Assembly (NCBI RefSeq): GCF_019649055.1
Contig: NW_026570239.1
Location: 1,116,001-1,180,000, forward strand
DNA length: 64,000 nucleotides
Direction of reading: 5' to 3'
Source of the DNA: Paramacrobiotus metropolitanus
Taxonomy: Eukaryota; Tardigrada; Eutardigrada; Parachela; Macrobiotidae
In this document: positions 10,825 to 21,711 of the stretch, piece after piece
Position numbering within the stretch: position 1 is the first letter of the stretch
How the letters are laid out: each line of letters begins with the position of its first letter
Position numbers and translations under genes: made by a program
Notes under the pieces: generated by a model
Databases searched by the model: none
The model's input: the letters and a program-made list of their open reading frames with translations, nothing else
Told to the model about the DNA's origin: nothing

Positions 10825-13020
10825 CTAGGCGTTTTTTTCCGGATTAAACGGCGGTCGATTACCTGTCACCGACGCTGCACGCCTTTCTTCCAAGAACTTA
10901 CGTCGCCGGTCTGCCATCATCTGATTGCCGGTGCGAATATGATCCGGCCACTCAGACTGCGGTACCGACGGCCAACGGCATTCACTGCTGATATGGCCAT
11001 TTTCTGCACAGAAGTAGCACTGCGGGACAAACCGACGTGGTCCGGAATTCCGATAACCACCCCAGCGGCCGCTACCATAACCACTGAAACGACCAAAACC
11101 ACGACCACGTCCTGTATAAGGAGTTTTATAATAAGGCACCTTCGGAACCGCCGGCATACCATTCTGGCCTTGGATAGGCTTCAACGCATGCACTACCGGC
11201 GTCAAATCTCCTATCGACTTAGGATTTCGTGCAATAATGAAATTTTGCATTACCGGAAAATTTCTTAAAGAATTCACAAGATACTGTACTTGTCGGCATG
11301 GACTAATTTCCGGATCCACATCATCCATCAGGTCCGCCATCTGCTGAATGAACACATCAGCATCCATCCACCCGTCATACACGGCAGAAAATAACTGCAT
11401 TTCTGCGGAGAATTCACGTCCTTGAGTCCCAAATCGCTGTAGGAGTCTGTCTTTCCAATCCTTAAATGTCCAGGACGCCGTACCATAACGAGCCATCAGC
11501 TGGCCGTGAAACTTCTCCGCAGCGCCTTCTAAGGCATAACTGAGCTGCACTGTGCGCATCTGGTCGTCCCACTGATTCAGTTTTGACACTGCGTCAAACT
11601 TTCCTAGGAAACTTTCAATCCTTTCATCTTTTCGTCCCGCAAAATGGGGAGTTTTCATCCGCATAGGTGGGCCACGTTCCTCAATAAACTCCACAGATGA
11701 GTCAGAGGTAATGGAATCCTTCGAAGGAGTATGCATCACTGAGCAGGCAAGAAATTCTTCTGTACGCGCACGCGGCAGAATCTGGTGCGTCTTTTCTAGC
11801 GGAGTCGTAGATTTCTGCCGCTTCATCTTGTCAAAATCCAGTGCTAAGGAATCCACTTTTGGCGCCATCGTGGCCTTCCATTCATACATTTCCTGCATCT
11901 TGAAAGTAAAAGAAGACTCGTGCTCTAAGAAATGCTGCGTTACGAGGGCAAAAGCGGAATTGACATCCTGCTGGTGATGTTTCCACCGATCATCATTCTT
12001 CTTCTCCATGGCCAGAATATCCTGCTTCAAGGAGTTATTCATCGTGCGCATTGTACCAAGGACGTTGTTCTCGAAGGATGTGAGCACGTCCTTCAATGCA
12101 TCCGCTACACCATCTGACATTTCGGTGGGTTGAACCGGTGCACTGGGATTCATTACAGAAAGGGGAACGGTACTGGAAATAGGATGCATCTGGGCACTTA
12201 CTGTATATGTTGAAGAGACTGATCCTGATGAAGGAATCGATGTGCTGTAAGTTGTAGTGACAGTAGGCAGGGAAACTGCTGAGACTGTCACCGGATTTTC
12301 GAAACTGGAATTCACAATCCCATTTAATGGATACGATGTCACCGCAGTGGAAGTTCCAGTTCCACTGGAGGAAACTGACACCTGAAGAGAGGCTGGCAAT
12401 GTCAGGTTGTTCAGGACAAACTGATTCACCACCGGAAGCGATCGAAGGGGAGATCCAATTCCAAATGGAATGGAATGCTGAAATGAAAAATTACCAGTTC
12501 GGTTCTTCGACGCCGAAAGCATCTCGTATGGGTTCGCTCCGAATCCTACGTCCGATTCCAGGAATCCCGTATTCTGCAAGTCGTTTCCATCAACTTCTTC
12601 TTCTGTATCAGAAAATTCATCTGAGATAATATTGTGATCCGCTTTTCGCTTCTTCTGAAAGACAGAATCCACGTCTGAATCAATATGGGCATTTTGTTCC
12701 TCAGCCGTCTCCACAGGAGCTGCGGGTGCAAGAGGTTCATCGGCCAATGTCTCAATTTCTTCCTGAACAGGAGTCACTGCTTTCTTTGGCGAACTGCGGA
12801 ACATCTTGCTGCTTCTAGCAAAGATAGTGACAGAAGGCTGAATGGGATCCGCAGATGATTGAACGGTCACAGGAGCTATGGCTGCACTCGTAGTCACAGT
12901 CACTGGGATACTGAGCTTCTTGACGTTTCTTGTCTTAGGAACTCTCGGTTTCCGCACTTTCTTCACAGGAGTTGTTCTGAGAAGTCCACTACGAGTACGA
13001 GGACGATCGCTCGCTTCCAT
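10825..13020 (-). CDS. Retrotransposon Gag with CCHC zinc knuckle
   Basis: The first ATG is at 13020, giving 731 residues; the frame is open further 5' without an ATG. The N-terminal ~430 residues are low complexity (Ser, Thr, Val, Pro). A gag-like helical domain follows (FLGKFDAV... YALEGAAEKF... MADLMDDV). An RG-rich stretch precedes a single CCHC knuckle CYFCAENGHISSEC near the C-terminus. This part of the element has no break, unlike pol. Gag would package the element RNA into virus-like particles. Confidence 0.85.
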   Translation of the reverse strand: MEASDRPRTRSGLLRTTPVKKVRKPRVPKTRNVKKLSIPVTVTTSAAIAPVTVQSSADPIQPSVTIFARSSKMFRSSPKKAVTPVQEEIETLADEPLAPAAPVETAEEQNAHIDSDVDSVFQKKRKADHNIISDEFSDTEEEVDGNDLQNTGFLESDVGFGANPYEMLSASKNRTGNFSFQHSIPFGIGSPLRSLPVVNQFVLNNLTLPASLQVSVSSSGTGTSTAVTSYPLNGIVNSSFENPVTVSAVSLPTVTTTYSTSIPSSGSVSSTYTVSAQMHPISSTVPLSVMNPSAPVQPTEMSDGVADALKDVLTSFENNVLGTMRTMNNSLKQDILAMEKKNDDRWKHHQQDVNSAFALVTQHFLEHESSFTFKMQEMYEWKATMAPKVDSLALDFDKMKRQKSTTPLEKTHQILPRARTEEFLACSVMHTPSKDSITSDSSVEFIEERGPPMRMKTPHFAGRKDERIESFLGKFDAVSKLNQWDDQMRTVQLSYALEGAAEKFHGQLMARYGTASWTFKDWKDRLLQRFGTQGREFSAEMQLFSAVYDGWMDADVFIQQMADLMDDVDPEISPCRQVQYLVNSLRNFPVMQNFIIARNPKSIGDLTPVVHALKPIQGQNGMPAVPKVPYYKTPYTGRGRGFGRFSGYGSGRWGGYRNSGPRRFVPQCYFCAENGHISSECRWPSVPQSEWPDHIRTGNQMMADRRRKFLEERRAASVTGNRPPFNPEKNA

Positions 13021-13081
13021 CCAGGAAATACCAGAAAAATTAACTAACTGTTCTCTCCGAAAGGCGATAGAATTCGTACTT

Positions 13082-13094
13082 GCCAGGAGCGCCA
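13082..13094 (-). other. Primer-binding site of the LTR element
   Basis: On the element strand TGGCGCTCCTGGC begins two bases after the 5' LTR. It starts with TGG, complementary to a tRNA CCA end. I cannot name the tRNA. Confidence 0.6.
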
Positions 13095-13096
13095 AG

Positions 13097-13351
13097 TGTA
13101 GTGGTTTGCCCCGGGACTACACTAATCCCTTATACATGGGGCTCATAATTATGATGATAATTATATTTCTTATTAGAATAATGCGAAACGAACGAAAACC
13201 GAGTCACCTTTTCTACTTTTCTTCATCAAATAACATCGAAATCAGAATTAATAAAAGTAGCCAAATTCATCACAAGGCAACTCATTAGTGAGCATTCATT
13301 CTAATACAGAATTCTATGAAGAAGTACAGAAATATCAGCAGCAGCGCTACA
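13097..13351 (-). repeat. 5' LTR of the Ty3/gypsy-like element
   Basis: 255 bp, starting TGTAGTGG and ending CGCTACA. It differs from 3851-4093 by about five bases and a 12-bp insertion (ATGATGATAATT-like) near 13156. Confidence 0.9.
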
Positions 13352-13764
13352 CATGTTTTGGTTTATAGGTTACTGCCCATGGTAACCGCTGATGTACAGT
13401 AACGTATCTGTGCAGTAACGTACTCCTGCACATTCAGTTGTTGTACTCGCTCCTGCTGGAGCATTAGCGTGTCGTATTAACATACTACGTATTATGAATA
13501 CGTGACAGAATTCATAAAAGCTTCACAACAAAATTATCAACTTTGAAAAAGCGAAAAAAAATTATTGATATAAATTTACTCTAGCTCGGCGGCTCACCTC
13601 CGCTAGACTTTCAATCCCTCTTTTCCCGACGGGCAAAAAAGTTCGATCGAACCGATTGTTATTTAAAGCAAAAGCTTTAAAAAATACGCTGCATAACTTA
13701 AAAATTTGTGGTTTGACCGGATCGGATCCGATCGCTTAATTGTGCCTCTAATTAATAGGCACAG

Positions 13765-14229
13765 CTTAACGAAAAGACGAAAGCACAGATGGTAAGGCGC
13801 CTGCAGACCGGCTGGGTATACACCGATGGCCACTCGAAGTGGACACCGCCCGAAATCCAGTTCCATGATAATGCTGAACTGGCACAGCAATCCCCTAGAA
13901 TGGCTGCAGTATTACCAGTGGAGCTACAGCGCGAAATTCTCTCCTGCTTCGCTCCGAATGAGCGGCCGTTCTGGCGCCGCATATGCCCGCTGTGGAACAC
14001 CATTATCCAGCATGGTGACACCAACCAACGCCTCATCCTCAACTTCGACAAAGCCGGCGCCTTCGTCTCTGCCGTGGGGCTGTGTGTCATCCAGTACTTA
14101 ACCGCCGCCACGGAGATTGTCGGCATTTCCAACGCCAAGCAGAACTGCTTGCTGCAGGAATTCACTGACTGCCTGCGCTTGATCAGTGCTGCGTACCAGC
14201 AACGCGGTGATCGTCGGAGAAAACTGCAG
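13765..14229 (+). pseudogene. F-box exon (exon 2) of family copy 1
   Basis: Acceptor GGCACAG precedes 13765 and donor GTAAAT follows 14229. The exon is open throughout and aligns with exon 2 of the intact copy (22985-23461): RRLQTGW, then an F-box-like LPVELQREILSCFAPNERP with RRICPLWN. The exon itself is well kept, but its exon 1 is truncated 10 kb upstream and its exon 3 has a frameshift. Confidence 0.75.
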
Positions 14230-15109
14230 GTAAATGATAGCTCTAGTGGCACTCTGATATCGAGTCTTAGCGGAGTTTCAGGGAGAAAATCATGTGAGCG
14301 TAACATGTGACTGCCAAGCTATAATAATTAATAATAATTTCCTCTGCCTTGTTTCAAATCCCATGAGGTACATAGATTGTTGTCCAAGCCTAAAATTGAC
14401 TGTTTGCTCTTATTCCAGCGAAATTAGGATACTTCCAAGTACAGAAGTACCGAAGAATGTTTAATACTGAAAAACTAAATTAAGTTATGGCCGATTAAAA
14501 TGATTTAAGGAAGAAATGGCAATCCCTGCGGGTTTGGCGTTTATCAGAATTTTCAAATTCATGCAATTTGTTCGTCAGCAAATGTAAAACAGAAACTGGA
14601 AGGTTGCGAACTGTAATTTTGCAAGCAAAAAGTTGTCAATGAAACCAAAAACTCGTGATTTCAAATCTGCACCATGGCGGGCATGGCTTATTTGTAAAAG
14701 TCGGCAGATAAAAAGTTGTCTAGCTATCGAAAACTATACGATTACTTTAAGGTTTGTGTAGCCTTAAAGGTCTGCGCCAACCCCCTTATACGAATTAGTG
14801 ATAACTGTATACCAGCGCTGCATTGCATTCTTTCGTGCTAATAAAACGAGCGAAGCGGTTCATTGCCTATAAAATTAATCATTTTTTTCGGCGGCTCTAG
14901 GGCTCATCACAGGACGATTTAATAAAGTGCCCGTAACACAAATGTGCTGTTTTCTCTACACTTCTGGGGCAAACAAGTTGTTTTAACCCAGTAGTTATAG
15001 AACAGAACTCCCTTGCTCGTTCAGTGATTTTGATTTTGACGAAAACCAAACTCCCAGATATTGCTTACTGCGTCGCATAATGCGGCCCCGACACCGAGAC
15101 GTGCCTGCT
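14230..15109. other. Intron-like sequence of family copy 1
   Basis: AT-rich, without a gene or repeat that I can identify. It lies between exon 2 and exon 3 of the degenerate copy and is longer than the matching intron of the intact copy (731 bp) partly because of the foldback element at 15118. Confidence 0.4.
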
Positions 15110-15117
15110 CGATCGAA

Positions 15118-15529
15118 TGGGCCCGCGCTCAAGCTCTGACTCTGACTCAGACTCTGACCGCTCAAACTCTGACTCTGACTACTCAAAGTCTGACTCTGAC
15201 CGTCCAAACTCTGACTCTGACCGACTGTACAAAGCCTCACTCTGACCTAAGAATAACCTAAAAAACCTAAGAAACCTAAGAAACTAAGAATCACCTAAGA
15301 ATAACCTAAAGAAACCTAAGAATAACCTAAGAAACCTAAGAAACCTAAGAATAACCTAAGAAACCTAAGAAACCTAAGAAACTTAAAAAACTTAAAAAAC
15401 CTAAGGAAAAACGTAAGAAACCTTCAGAATCAGGGTCAGACTTTAAGCGGTCAGAGTCAGACTTTGAGTAGTCAGAGTCAGAGTTTGAGTGGTCAGAATC
15501 AGAGTCAGAGTCAGAGTTGGAGTCTAGGC
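15118..15529. mobile_element. Foldback element with (TCTGAC)n arms
   Basis: The left arm (15135-15245) is built of TCTGACTC repeats and the right arm (15425-15520) is the inverted GAGTCAGA series. The centre is a CCTAAGAAA tract. Flanking 8-bp direct repeats CGATCGAA lie at 15110-15117 and 15530-15537. The left end TGGGCCCGCGCT matches the left end of the element at 39338, so the two belong to one family although their arm repeats differ. It is non-coding. Confidence 0.65.
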
Positions 15530-15712
15530 CGATCGAAGGCATATACACGTCGGTTTACGGTAGTAAACTGGTAATACTATGCTATGCAGTAAACATTACA
15601 ACGAAAGAAAATCCACCCTACGGTATGAACGGATTTTATATAGTGTAAGTAAGGTTTTTCTCCGACTGTGAAAAACTTTGCTGCTGAAAAAAGGCACAAC
15701 ATTTGTTGACAG

Positions 15713-16070
15713 GTGGTGGCCAACCGTTGTCGCTGGGATCTGGGTGATGACCACCTCTCGAAGGAGGTGGAGCTATTGGTCAAACCATGTGCCTACGCGA
15801 CTGTCGCCGTGGAGCGCATCGTCTGGCGCCACTGCCGCTTTGCCGGTATCGGCGGCGAACCGAAGGATTGCATCGTGGCCAGTGACGTCACCGCCATCCG
15901 CGGGACTTTGCCAGAGGTGCAGACGGAATTGTATACTATGCTGGAGCGGCATTTGCTAAAGGATGAAGCAGGGGATTCCGCCGGATATTGCCCGGCTGAC
16001 AAGGCGGATGGCGGAGGAAGTGAACGTGCGTGAAATGCCAGACAGCTGCGCCACCTTTAACGAGTACGAA
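15713..16070 (+). pseudogene. Exon 3 of family copy 1, frameshifted
   Basis: An acceptor TTGACAG precedes ANRCRWDLGDDHL, which matches exon 3 of the intact copy. Near 15955, after LERHLL, the matching frame shifts by one base: the homologous tail (IARLTRRMAEE, DSCATF) lies in the next frame. A remnant of exon 4 (16141-16181, reading TYQC then PR) follows a TTTTTCCAG acceptor and decays at once. Confidence 0.75.
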
Positions 16071-16189
16071 TTTCGTTCATTTCGGTATTAAATGAACAGC
16101 CTCGAGCGTTGTTTTTGAAATTTGTTTCATATTTTTCCAGATTTAGGTGACCTATCAGTGCAAACACCCGCGGCATAAGAACTTTTATA

Positions 16190-16880
16190 GGAATTCCATT
16201 ATTTTTTCGGCTCCCTTTTAAGTTCGATTCCATATTTCGGCTACCGGCTAGTGAAAAAGCAGTATCAACAATCGGCCTGGTTGGCTACTGTAGTGTTATT
16301 AGCTGCACGGGATTCAACTACCTTTTAAATTTTTCTGTTGGTCGGCGTAGCATCGTTACGCGCCGGATTGTCTACGGGTTTTATTGGCTGCATTCGATAT
16401 CTGCAATTTTCACCGCTCATTCCTATAATACCTTTAAGAATCAGTGTTTTTTTCACTGTACGGCACTTGTAGTCTTGTACTGTTATGCATTGTCTTAACA
16501 CTGTTCCTTGACCGAACAATAAGAATTATTAATGACCTACCCTGCCACAAAGTTCCGCTTCCATTTATATACATTATTAACATATGCCGATTCTGTCCGG
16601 CCACGGGACAGAATCGGGCGAAGGCAGTTTTTGAGAGAGTCTGGATATACTGTAGACGATCTGTCGATCAACTAAGTGCCTATTATGCTCGTAACAGCAA
16701 TACGTGTACTACAACAGTTCTTCGAATACTGTTTTAGCCAACCATCTACCATTTAAATCCATCTCACCAAAAAATATAAGTGGATGAAAAAGGCGATCTC
16801 TCCAAGAGGCAAGAAGTGCCTAATGCCCGGTGACATGCTGCAACGGTTTTCCTACTTCGAAGGTTCGATTAGGGTGTGGA
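16190..16880. other. Intergenic interval with one short perfect hairpin
   Basis: No coding content. A 12-bp perfect stem CCGATTCTGTCC (16587-16598) pairs with GGACAGAATCGG (16606-16617) over a 7-base loop. Confidence 0.4.
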
Positions 16881-16919
16881 GCGCGAACTCACAGTGGCGG
16901 GGCTGGTGTAAAACGCATT

Positions 16920-17060
16920 AAAAAAATTTTATCCTTCGATATTTCGCCATCTTTCGACAGGCTCGAAACCAACATATCTGTACTCTCGCATTTTGGTAAT
17001 TGTTTTAAAGGCGTTGACTTTCCACAGCCGATGTTACCCACGACATAGAAAATACGCATT
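16920..17060 (-). pseudogene. N-terminal fragment of a deoxynucleoside kinase-like protein
   Basis: Translation from the ATG near 17060 reads MRIFYVVGNIGCGKSTPLK, a P-loop in the form EGNIG(A/C)GKST that is characteristic of deoxynucleoside kinases (thymidine or deoxyguanosine kinase type), including viral ones. About 35 further codons stay open but no LID, DRS or C-terminal motif follows before a stop near 16890. It is a fragment. It may derive from the kind of virus-like island present at 51-64 kb, where another dNTP-supply enzyme is found, or from a host kinase. A chance P-loop match cannot be excluded. Confidence 0.45.
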
Positions 17061-17089
17061 ATTTCGCTTTTAACGGACAATCAAGGTCC

Positions 17090-17870
17090 ATGATGCCTTG
17101 GGGGGCGTCATACTACAGGAGTCCCTTGGGGCCGGGCCAAAACGATCCTTACCATATTGTACTCCCGGTTTCTTTCACGTATTGGTTGCGACAAGCGATT
17201 CCCGCGTGGGTTGTGCGGCTAGAACATTTCGGTCGGCATACTTTGTTGCTCTTCAGTTGTCGCATATTGTCGACTTCGGCCTTATCAATGCGAAATGGTT
17301 TTAAGATGTTTTTAGTTTTACATTATAGTATATTCTGGCGTTTCGCCCCGCGATCTACCTATGGTTTTTCCTAAAATCTATCCCAAACAAACAAAATTTA
17401 CACTTGCACTTGTCTATCACTCTTGCCGCTCAAGGACCAATCTGCTTCTCCGGGCCTTTGTTGCCCAGAGTGGCCCCAAACCGCGACACACACAAAGCAG
17501 AAAGATAAGGGACAAACAGAAAGTTAGGAACACTACACACCAGAAGCGCTGAACAGTGAACAAACGCAACAGTGGGCATTTTAAACATTTTAGCGTTTTT
17601 TGAATGTGAGCGTTATCCTGGTCATAACGATCAAGATAGTCGACACGAAATCAACTTTGATGCATCCGCACAGCTTCACACGCGGAACACCTCGTAGATC
17701 CCGTATATAGCCAGTTTGCTCCATGTGGAGATATCCACACACCGCAGGTCAATATCGTCCCATAATCTTGGTCTTCCATCCGAGTGAAACCCGCTGAATC
17801 TAAAATATATAAAAGAACGTGGTAAATGAAAATAATATATAAAAGAAAGTGGTAAATGCGCCAGTGCGCC
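17090..17870. other. Unassigned interval
   Basis: No gene recognised. Sequence is of mixed composition, with a short TATAAAAGAA(A/C)GTGGTAAATG duplication near 17808 and 17840. Confidence 0.35.
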
Positions 17871-17879
17871 TTTCAGCGT

Positions 17880-19231
17880 TGACACACTCGCGGCCTCTTA
17901 TATTGATCGCACCTCCGTGAACGCTGGAGCCGCTGTGGAGCAAGCCGAAAGGGGATAGTTATCGAAGCACAGCTGGCTGATGCCACGATACGATTTCGTT
18001 GCGGCGTCTGCCCATTGTGGAACCACGTCATAAACCAGGATAACACCGGCAAACACCTGACGCTGAGCTTCGACAATGCCCGCACATCACATCACTCCGT
18101 GGGCTTGTGCATCCTTCACTGCATAACAGCCGCCACGGAGATGGTCATCATCAGCAACGCTACACTGCGCTCTTCGCAGCAGGAACTCGGCGACTGCTTG
18201 TGTTTGATCGGCGCCGTGTACCAGCAACGCGGAAACCACCCCAGAAAGTTGCAGGTGAAGGCGTTGTCACTTATAACCTTTTTGGATTCCATTTAATGAG
18301 AAAATCGGTGTGCCCGGAACGTTTGTGGGTTGGTGCACGGTTTAAAAATGGGAGGTCTAAGACCATGATAGATTTGAGCAAATTAAAGTACTAAAAATGG
18401 TAAAATAATCTCAAAAACGTGCCCGGTAATTTATAATAAATTTTATTCTATGATTTAAATTTTGGCTGTACAAAATTGACCCCAAGCTTGAGCTAATCCT
18501 TTTAACTTTTTTATAGTGAAGATCAGGTTAATTTGCTGCTGGAAGAATACAGCACAACGTTTTTATACAGGTGCTGGTCAACCGCTGTCGCTGGGATCTA
18601 GACAACGGCCACCTTCCGAAGGAGGTGGATCTCCTGGCCAAGATGTGTGCCGACGCAGCTGTCGCCGTGGAACGTATCATCTGGCGCAATTGCCGCTTTG
18701 GCGGTATCGGCGGTGAACCAAGCGACAGGATTGTGGCCACGGACGTCACTCCCGTCTGCGGGTGGCTCCTATGGATGCAGAAGGATTTGTATGCACTGCT
18801 AGACGACAGTTGCTGCGGACGGCACACGGCCTTCCCCTGGATAGCATCGGCTGTGGACGATGGATTGCGGAGGAAGCCCGGGTGAACAAATTATCCGACA
18901 ACTGCGCCACCATTAAGCGGGTGGGTTCTTCGTTGTATGGGGTATAAAAACCGCACAGCCAAAGTTCTTTTGTGTTTTTTTGCAAATTCTCCAGATTCTG
19001 CAGACCTATCAGTGCAGCGATCCGCGCTTAACCAACCGCTACCGTGGGAAGCATGGCTGGAGCGGGGAGGAACTGCGCCGATTAGATATCACGACGTTGT
19101 CAACGCTGACGCTGTGGGTGCTGAACCGGGCTATGCCGTCGCGATCACTGGACGATCAGCGATCCGTTCTTATAGCGTGCGATCTTAACGAGGACCCTTT
19201 AGTGGAAAAGGGTTGCGCTGGTTTACGTTGA
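17880..19231 (+). pseudogene. F-box family copy 2 (exons 2-4, no exon 1)
   Basis: Exon 2 (to 18255, donor GTGAAG) retains its second half (VCPLWNHVI, LTLSFDNA, CLIGAVYQQRGN) but its F-box start is eroded. Exon 3 (18571-18917) keeps NRCRWDLDNGHLPKEVD and RIIWRNCRFGG, then shifts frame near 18790-18810; the tail CGRWIAEEARV is in another frame. Exon 4 (from about 18997) is open and matches YQC(N/S)DPR, RYRG, LTTLST. No exon 1 was found between 16.2 and 17.9 kb. The copy is a pseudogene or, less likely, carries sequencing errors. Confidence 0.75.
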
Positions 19232-19358
19232 GAGACTGTAGCAGTTTTACGTATTATCAACTTACTCATTCTGTTTGTGTCCAAGATTGTTGCACGTCCC
19301 CAAAATAAGGTTTCAGGTGCGGTTTTTGCTGTTGATACATATGCATTGTGCAGTGCTT

Positions 19359-19548
19359 GCTACATACATACAGCTTAGGACAAAATGGTCGCATACCCAA
19401 CATATCCACATTCAGTACGAATGCAGCGCAGTGCACTGTACGACTAAATTCAAAATATCCGGTTCGTACAAGTGCGCTGCACCGCATGCGTACAGAATGC
19501 TGGGTATGGGGCTATGCGACCATATCGTCCTACATTGTAGTATGTAGC
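19359..19548. mobile_element. 190-bp palindromic MITE-like element
   Basis: Starts GCTACATAC and ends GTATGTAGC. Arms of about 85 bp are inverted copies at roughly 70-75% identity (shared words TAGGAC, ATGGTCGCATA, CAGTACG/CGTAC, GTGCAGCGCA-like). It is non-coding. No convincing target duplication was seen. Confidence 0.55.
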
Positions 19549-19559
19549 ATATATATTAA

Positions 19560-21700
19560 TTTTGTCTTAGCATAGTACCTAAGCACGCCCTGATAAAATT
19601 AATTCCATTGTTGCCTTAGCTAATGTTTTGTGTAGTTAAACGCTTCATGTGACTTCGCTGCGACTCCCGACGAAGACAGACAAAGCGGCAAAGACAGTAT
19701 AATAACACAGATAATGTACCGTTTAACGGGCCGCATTCATAGTTCCTGTTTCGGGGATTCGTGTCCCGCCCTGCAGCCCAGGCAGACATTTTTGAATTAC
19801 TTAACTTGAATTGCACTACTTGGATTATATTTTCTTATGTCTTCTTCGGTTTTCTTAAGGTTTCATAGGTTTTCTTATGTCTTTCATGCTGTCTTATGTT
19901 TCATTCTTAATAATCCTCATTGATTAAACTAGAATAAACTAGTACAATTATGCATTGTCGAGAATTGTTGTTTGACCGAACAATAAGCATTGTTGTTCAA
20001 TGTTCATATGCTAGTGTGAACAGTTGCATAAAATAATGCTTCTGCGAGTCATTTTATGTTTGCACCTTTCTATTGAAACTTTGTATGATGATTTGATGTG
20101 GCCAGTGGCAATAGAGAGCCGAAGTGGAGCGGCTAGTGGTCATTTTTCAATATTGAGTATTGATAACGGTCCCCAGGTAAAAATCACCAACCAATATATT
20201 TTTGAACGAGGTTTTCTGGAAACTATTAAGTGACCTGACCCATGTATGACTTGTATGATAGAAAGTACTGCTATGATCAAATACTTGTTTGATAAAAAGT
20301 ACGGCGTATGCCGCGGTTATACGCCGAGCTCGCAACGGCGGTCGCTCTCCACTTTCAAAGTGCCCGCCGTCACAGTGGAAAGGTCACGCAGGATTGATTT
20401 AAAATGTGTTGGCGCTTGTTATTTGTTGTTTCGTATATTTCATTCGTAGAGTAGCTCGTAGAGTAGCAACCCTAACGAAAAACAGTGTTGGATACGTACG
20501 ACAACATTGTAGAAGAAAAAATAAATAATTATTTGTCAACGGCTGACCTATGGTTAGTTCTGAATAAACTTGCCGCGATAGGCCTGCTGCTCTTACTTTT
20601 CTTATAAATTAACGAAAGCCTAGCTAAACTGCAATAATAATTGTGAGCACTCTACATACTACGGTTCGAGTAATTACCTGCTTGACGTCATCAATGAAGA
20701 TCCGGCGCTGCCGCACTGCTAGTTATACATGGCGGAACGCTGGAAGTCAAAGCCAGTACACCTCGTGCAGCAAGCGCGTCCATCTGTCTTGCGCGAGGAG
20801 TTACTTAAAGAATAAATTCCAAAAACTATCAAAGGAGGCTGGTCTGAGCTCTCTTATGATTAGCGGAGCTGGCATGGCTACGTGACCGTGTCTATATGCC
20901 TGCTTCATGGCTTGTACAGATATTAGTCTACTGGCTTTGCGGAAGCACATTCATCTCGTCATAAACGCGCAGTCTATAGACTAGCATTGCATTTCCCTGA
21001 TCTATTTGTCTCCTTCTCACTCTCTGTCCGGTTCGATCATTCGCTTCTCTTTCCCCGAACACCTGCCGGCTTTCTTCCCTTTCTCAAGAGCACATTTAAC
21101 AAACAGTCAAACACAGCATAGGCAAGGTACTTATCTTTGGGGCAGTCTTTCTTTGAATACGAGTAATGTCCTGGCTGTAATGAATAATATGAGTACTTAA
21201 TGTCCTGGCCGTAATCAATACGGTTAATGTAATTTAAATGGTGGGGATTATGTATACAAATCCGCCCCTTTTCTCGCTGTCGTCGGGGCGTTTACTTTAA
21301 GTACGTACTTATAGCCAACTGCAAGTGCGGATTTATAGGTCATTAGGGTGGAACAAGCAGCCTGCTAATTTCTACTACGGTATAATATTTCTGTCCGCAT
21401 GCAAACCAGAACAGAGCCCAGTGGCAGTAGTGAAATATATATCGCATGTAGAGAATATGAATGTACAAACTACAAAGCAGCCACTAGCTCAGAATGTTAT
21501 TAGGCATTGATCTGTCCATTGTTGATGTTATGAGCTGTTCTGAGGAAACGCAGAGTCCAGTTGGGATTAAATCATTTAAATGCATATTTTATACAACACA
21601 GGGGTGTATAGCTTGTGTTGTTATCAGTTATCAAGTACGTTCAGACTCTTCAGAGTACTTCCTGAAATAGTCGTATGGAAAGTGTCACGATTTGTCCAAT
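19560..21700. other. Gene-poor spacer between family copies 2 and 3
   Basis: About 2.1 kb with no recognised gene. A TTCTTATG/TTTCATTCTTA-rich remnant at 19830-19910 resembles the interior of the foldback element at 39338. The last ~100 bp before 21712 is the 5' region of the intact F-box gene. Confidence 0.4.
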
Positions 21701-21711
21701 TTAATACGGCA

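Larger units (their letters stand above)
3851..13351 (-). mobile_element. Ty3/gypsy-like LTR retrotransposon, 9.5 kb, degraded
   Basis: Two LTRs (3851-4093 and 13097-13351) flank gag, protease, RT, integrase and an extra 3' ORF, all on the minus strand. The element is bordered by CATG on both sides (3847-3850 and 13352-13355), a 4-bp target duplication. A primer-binding site follows the 5' LTR (13082-13094) and a polypurine tract precedes the 3' LTR (4094-4110). LTRs differ by about five substitutions plus a 12-bp indel, implying a fairly recent insertion. It is inactive now: pol has a nonsense codon, frameshifts, a missing RNase H region and a nested GC-rich insertion. Domain order PR-RT-IN and the GPY/F motif after integrase support Ty3/gypsy over Ty1/copia. 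Confidence 0.9.
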
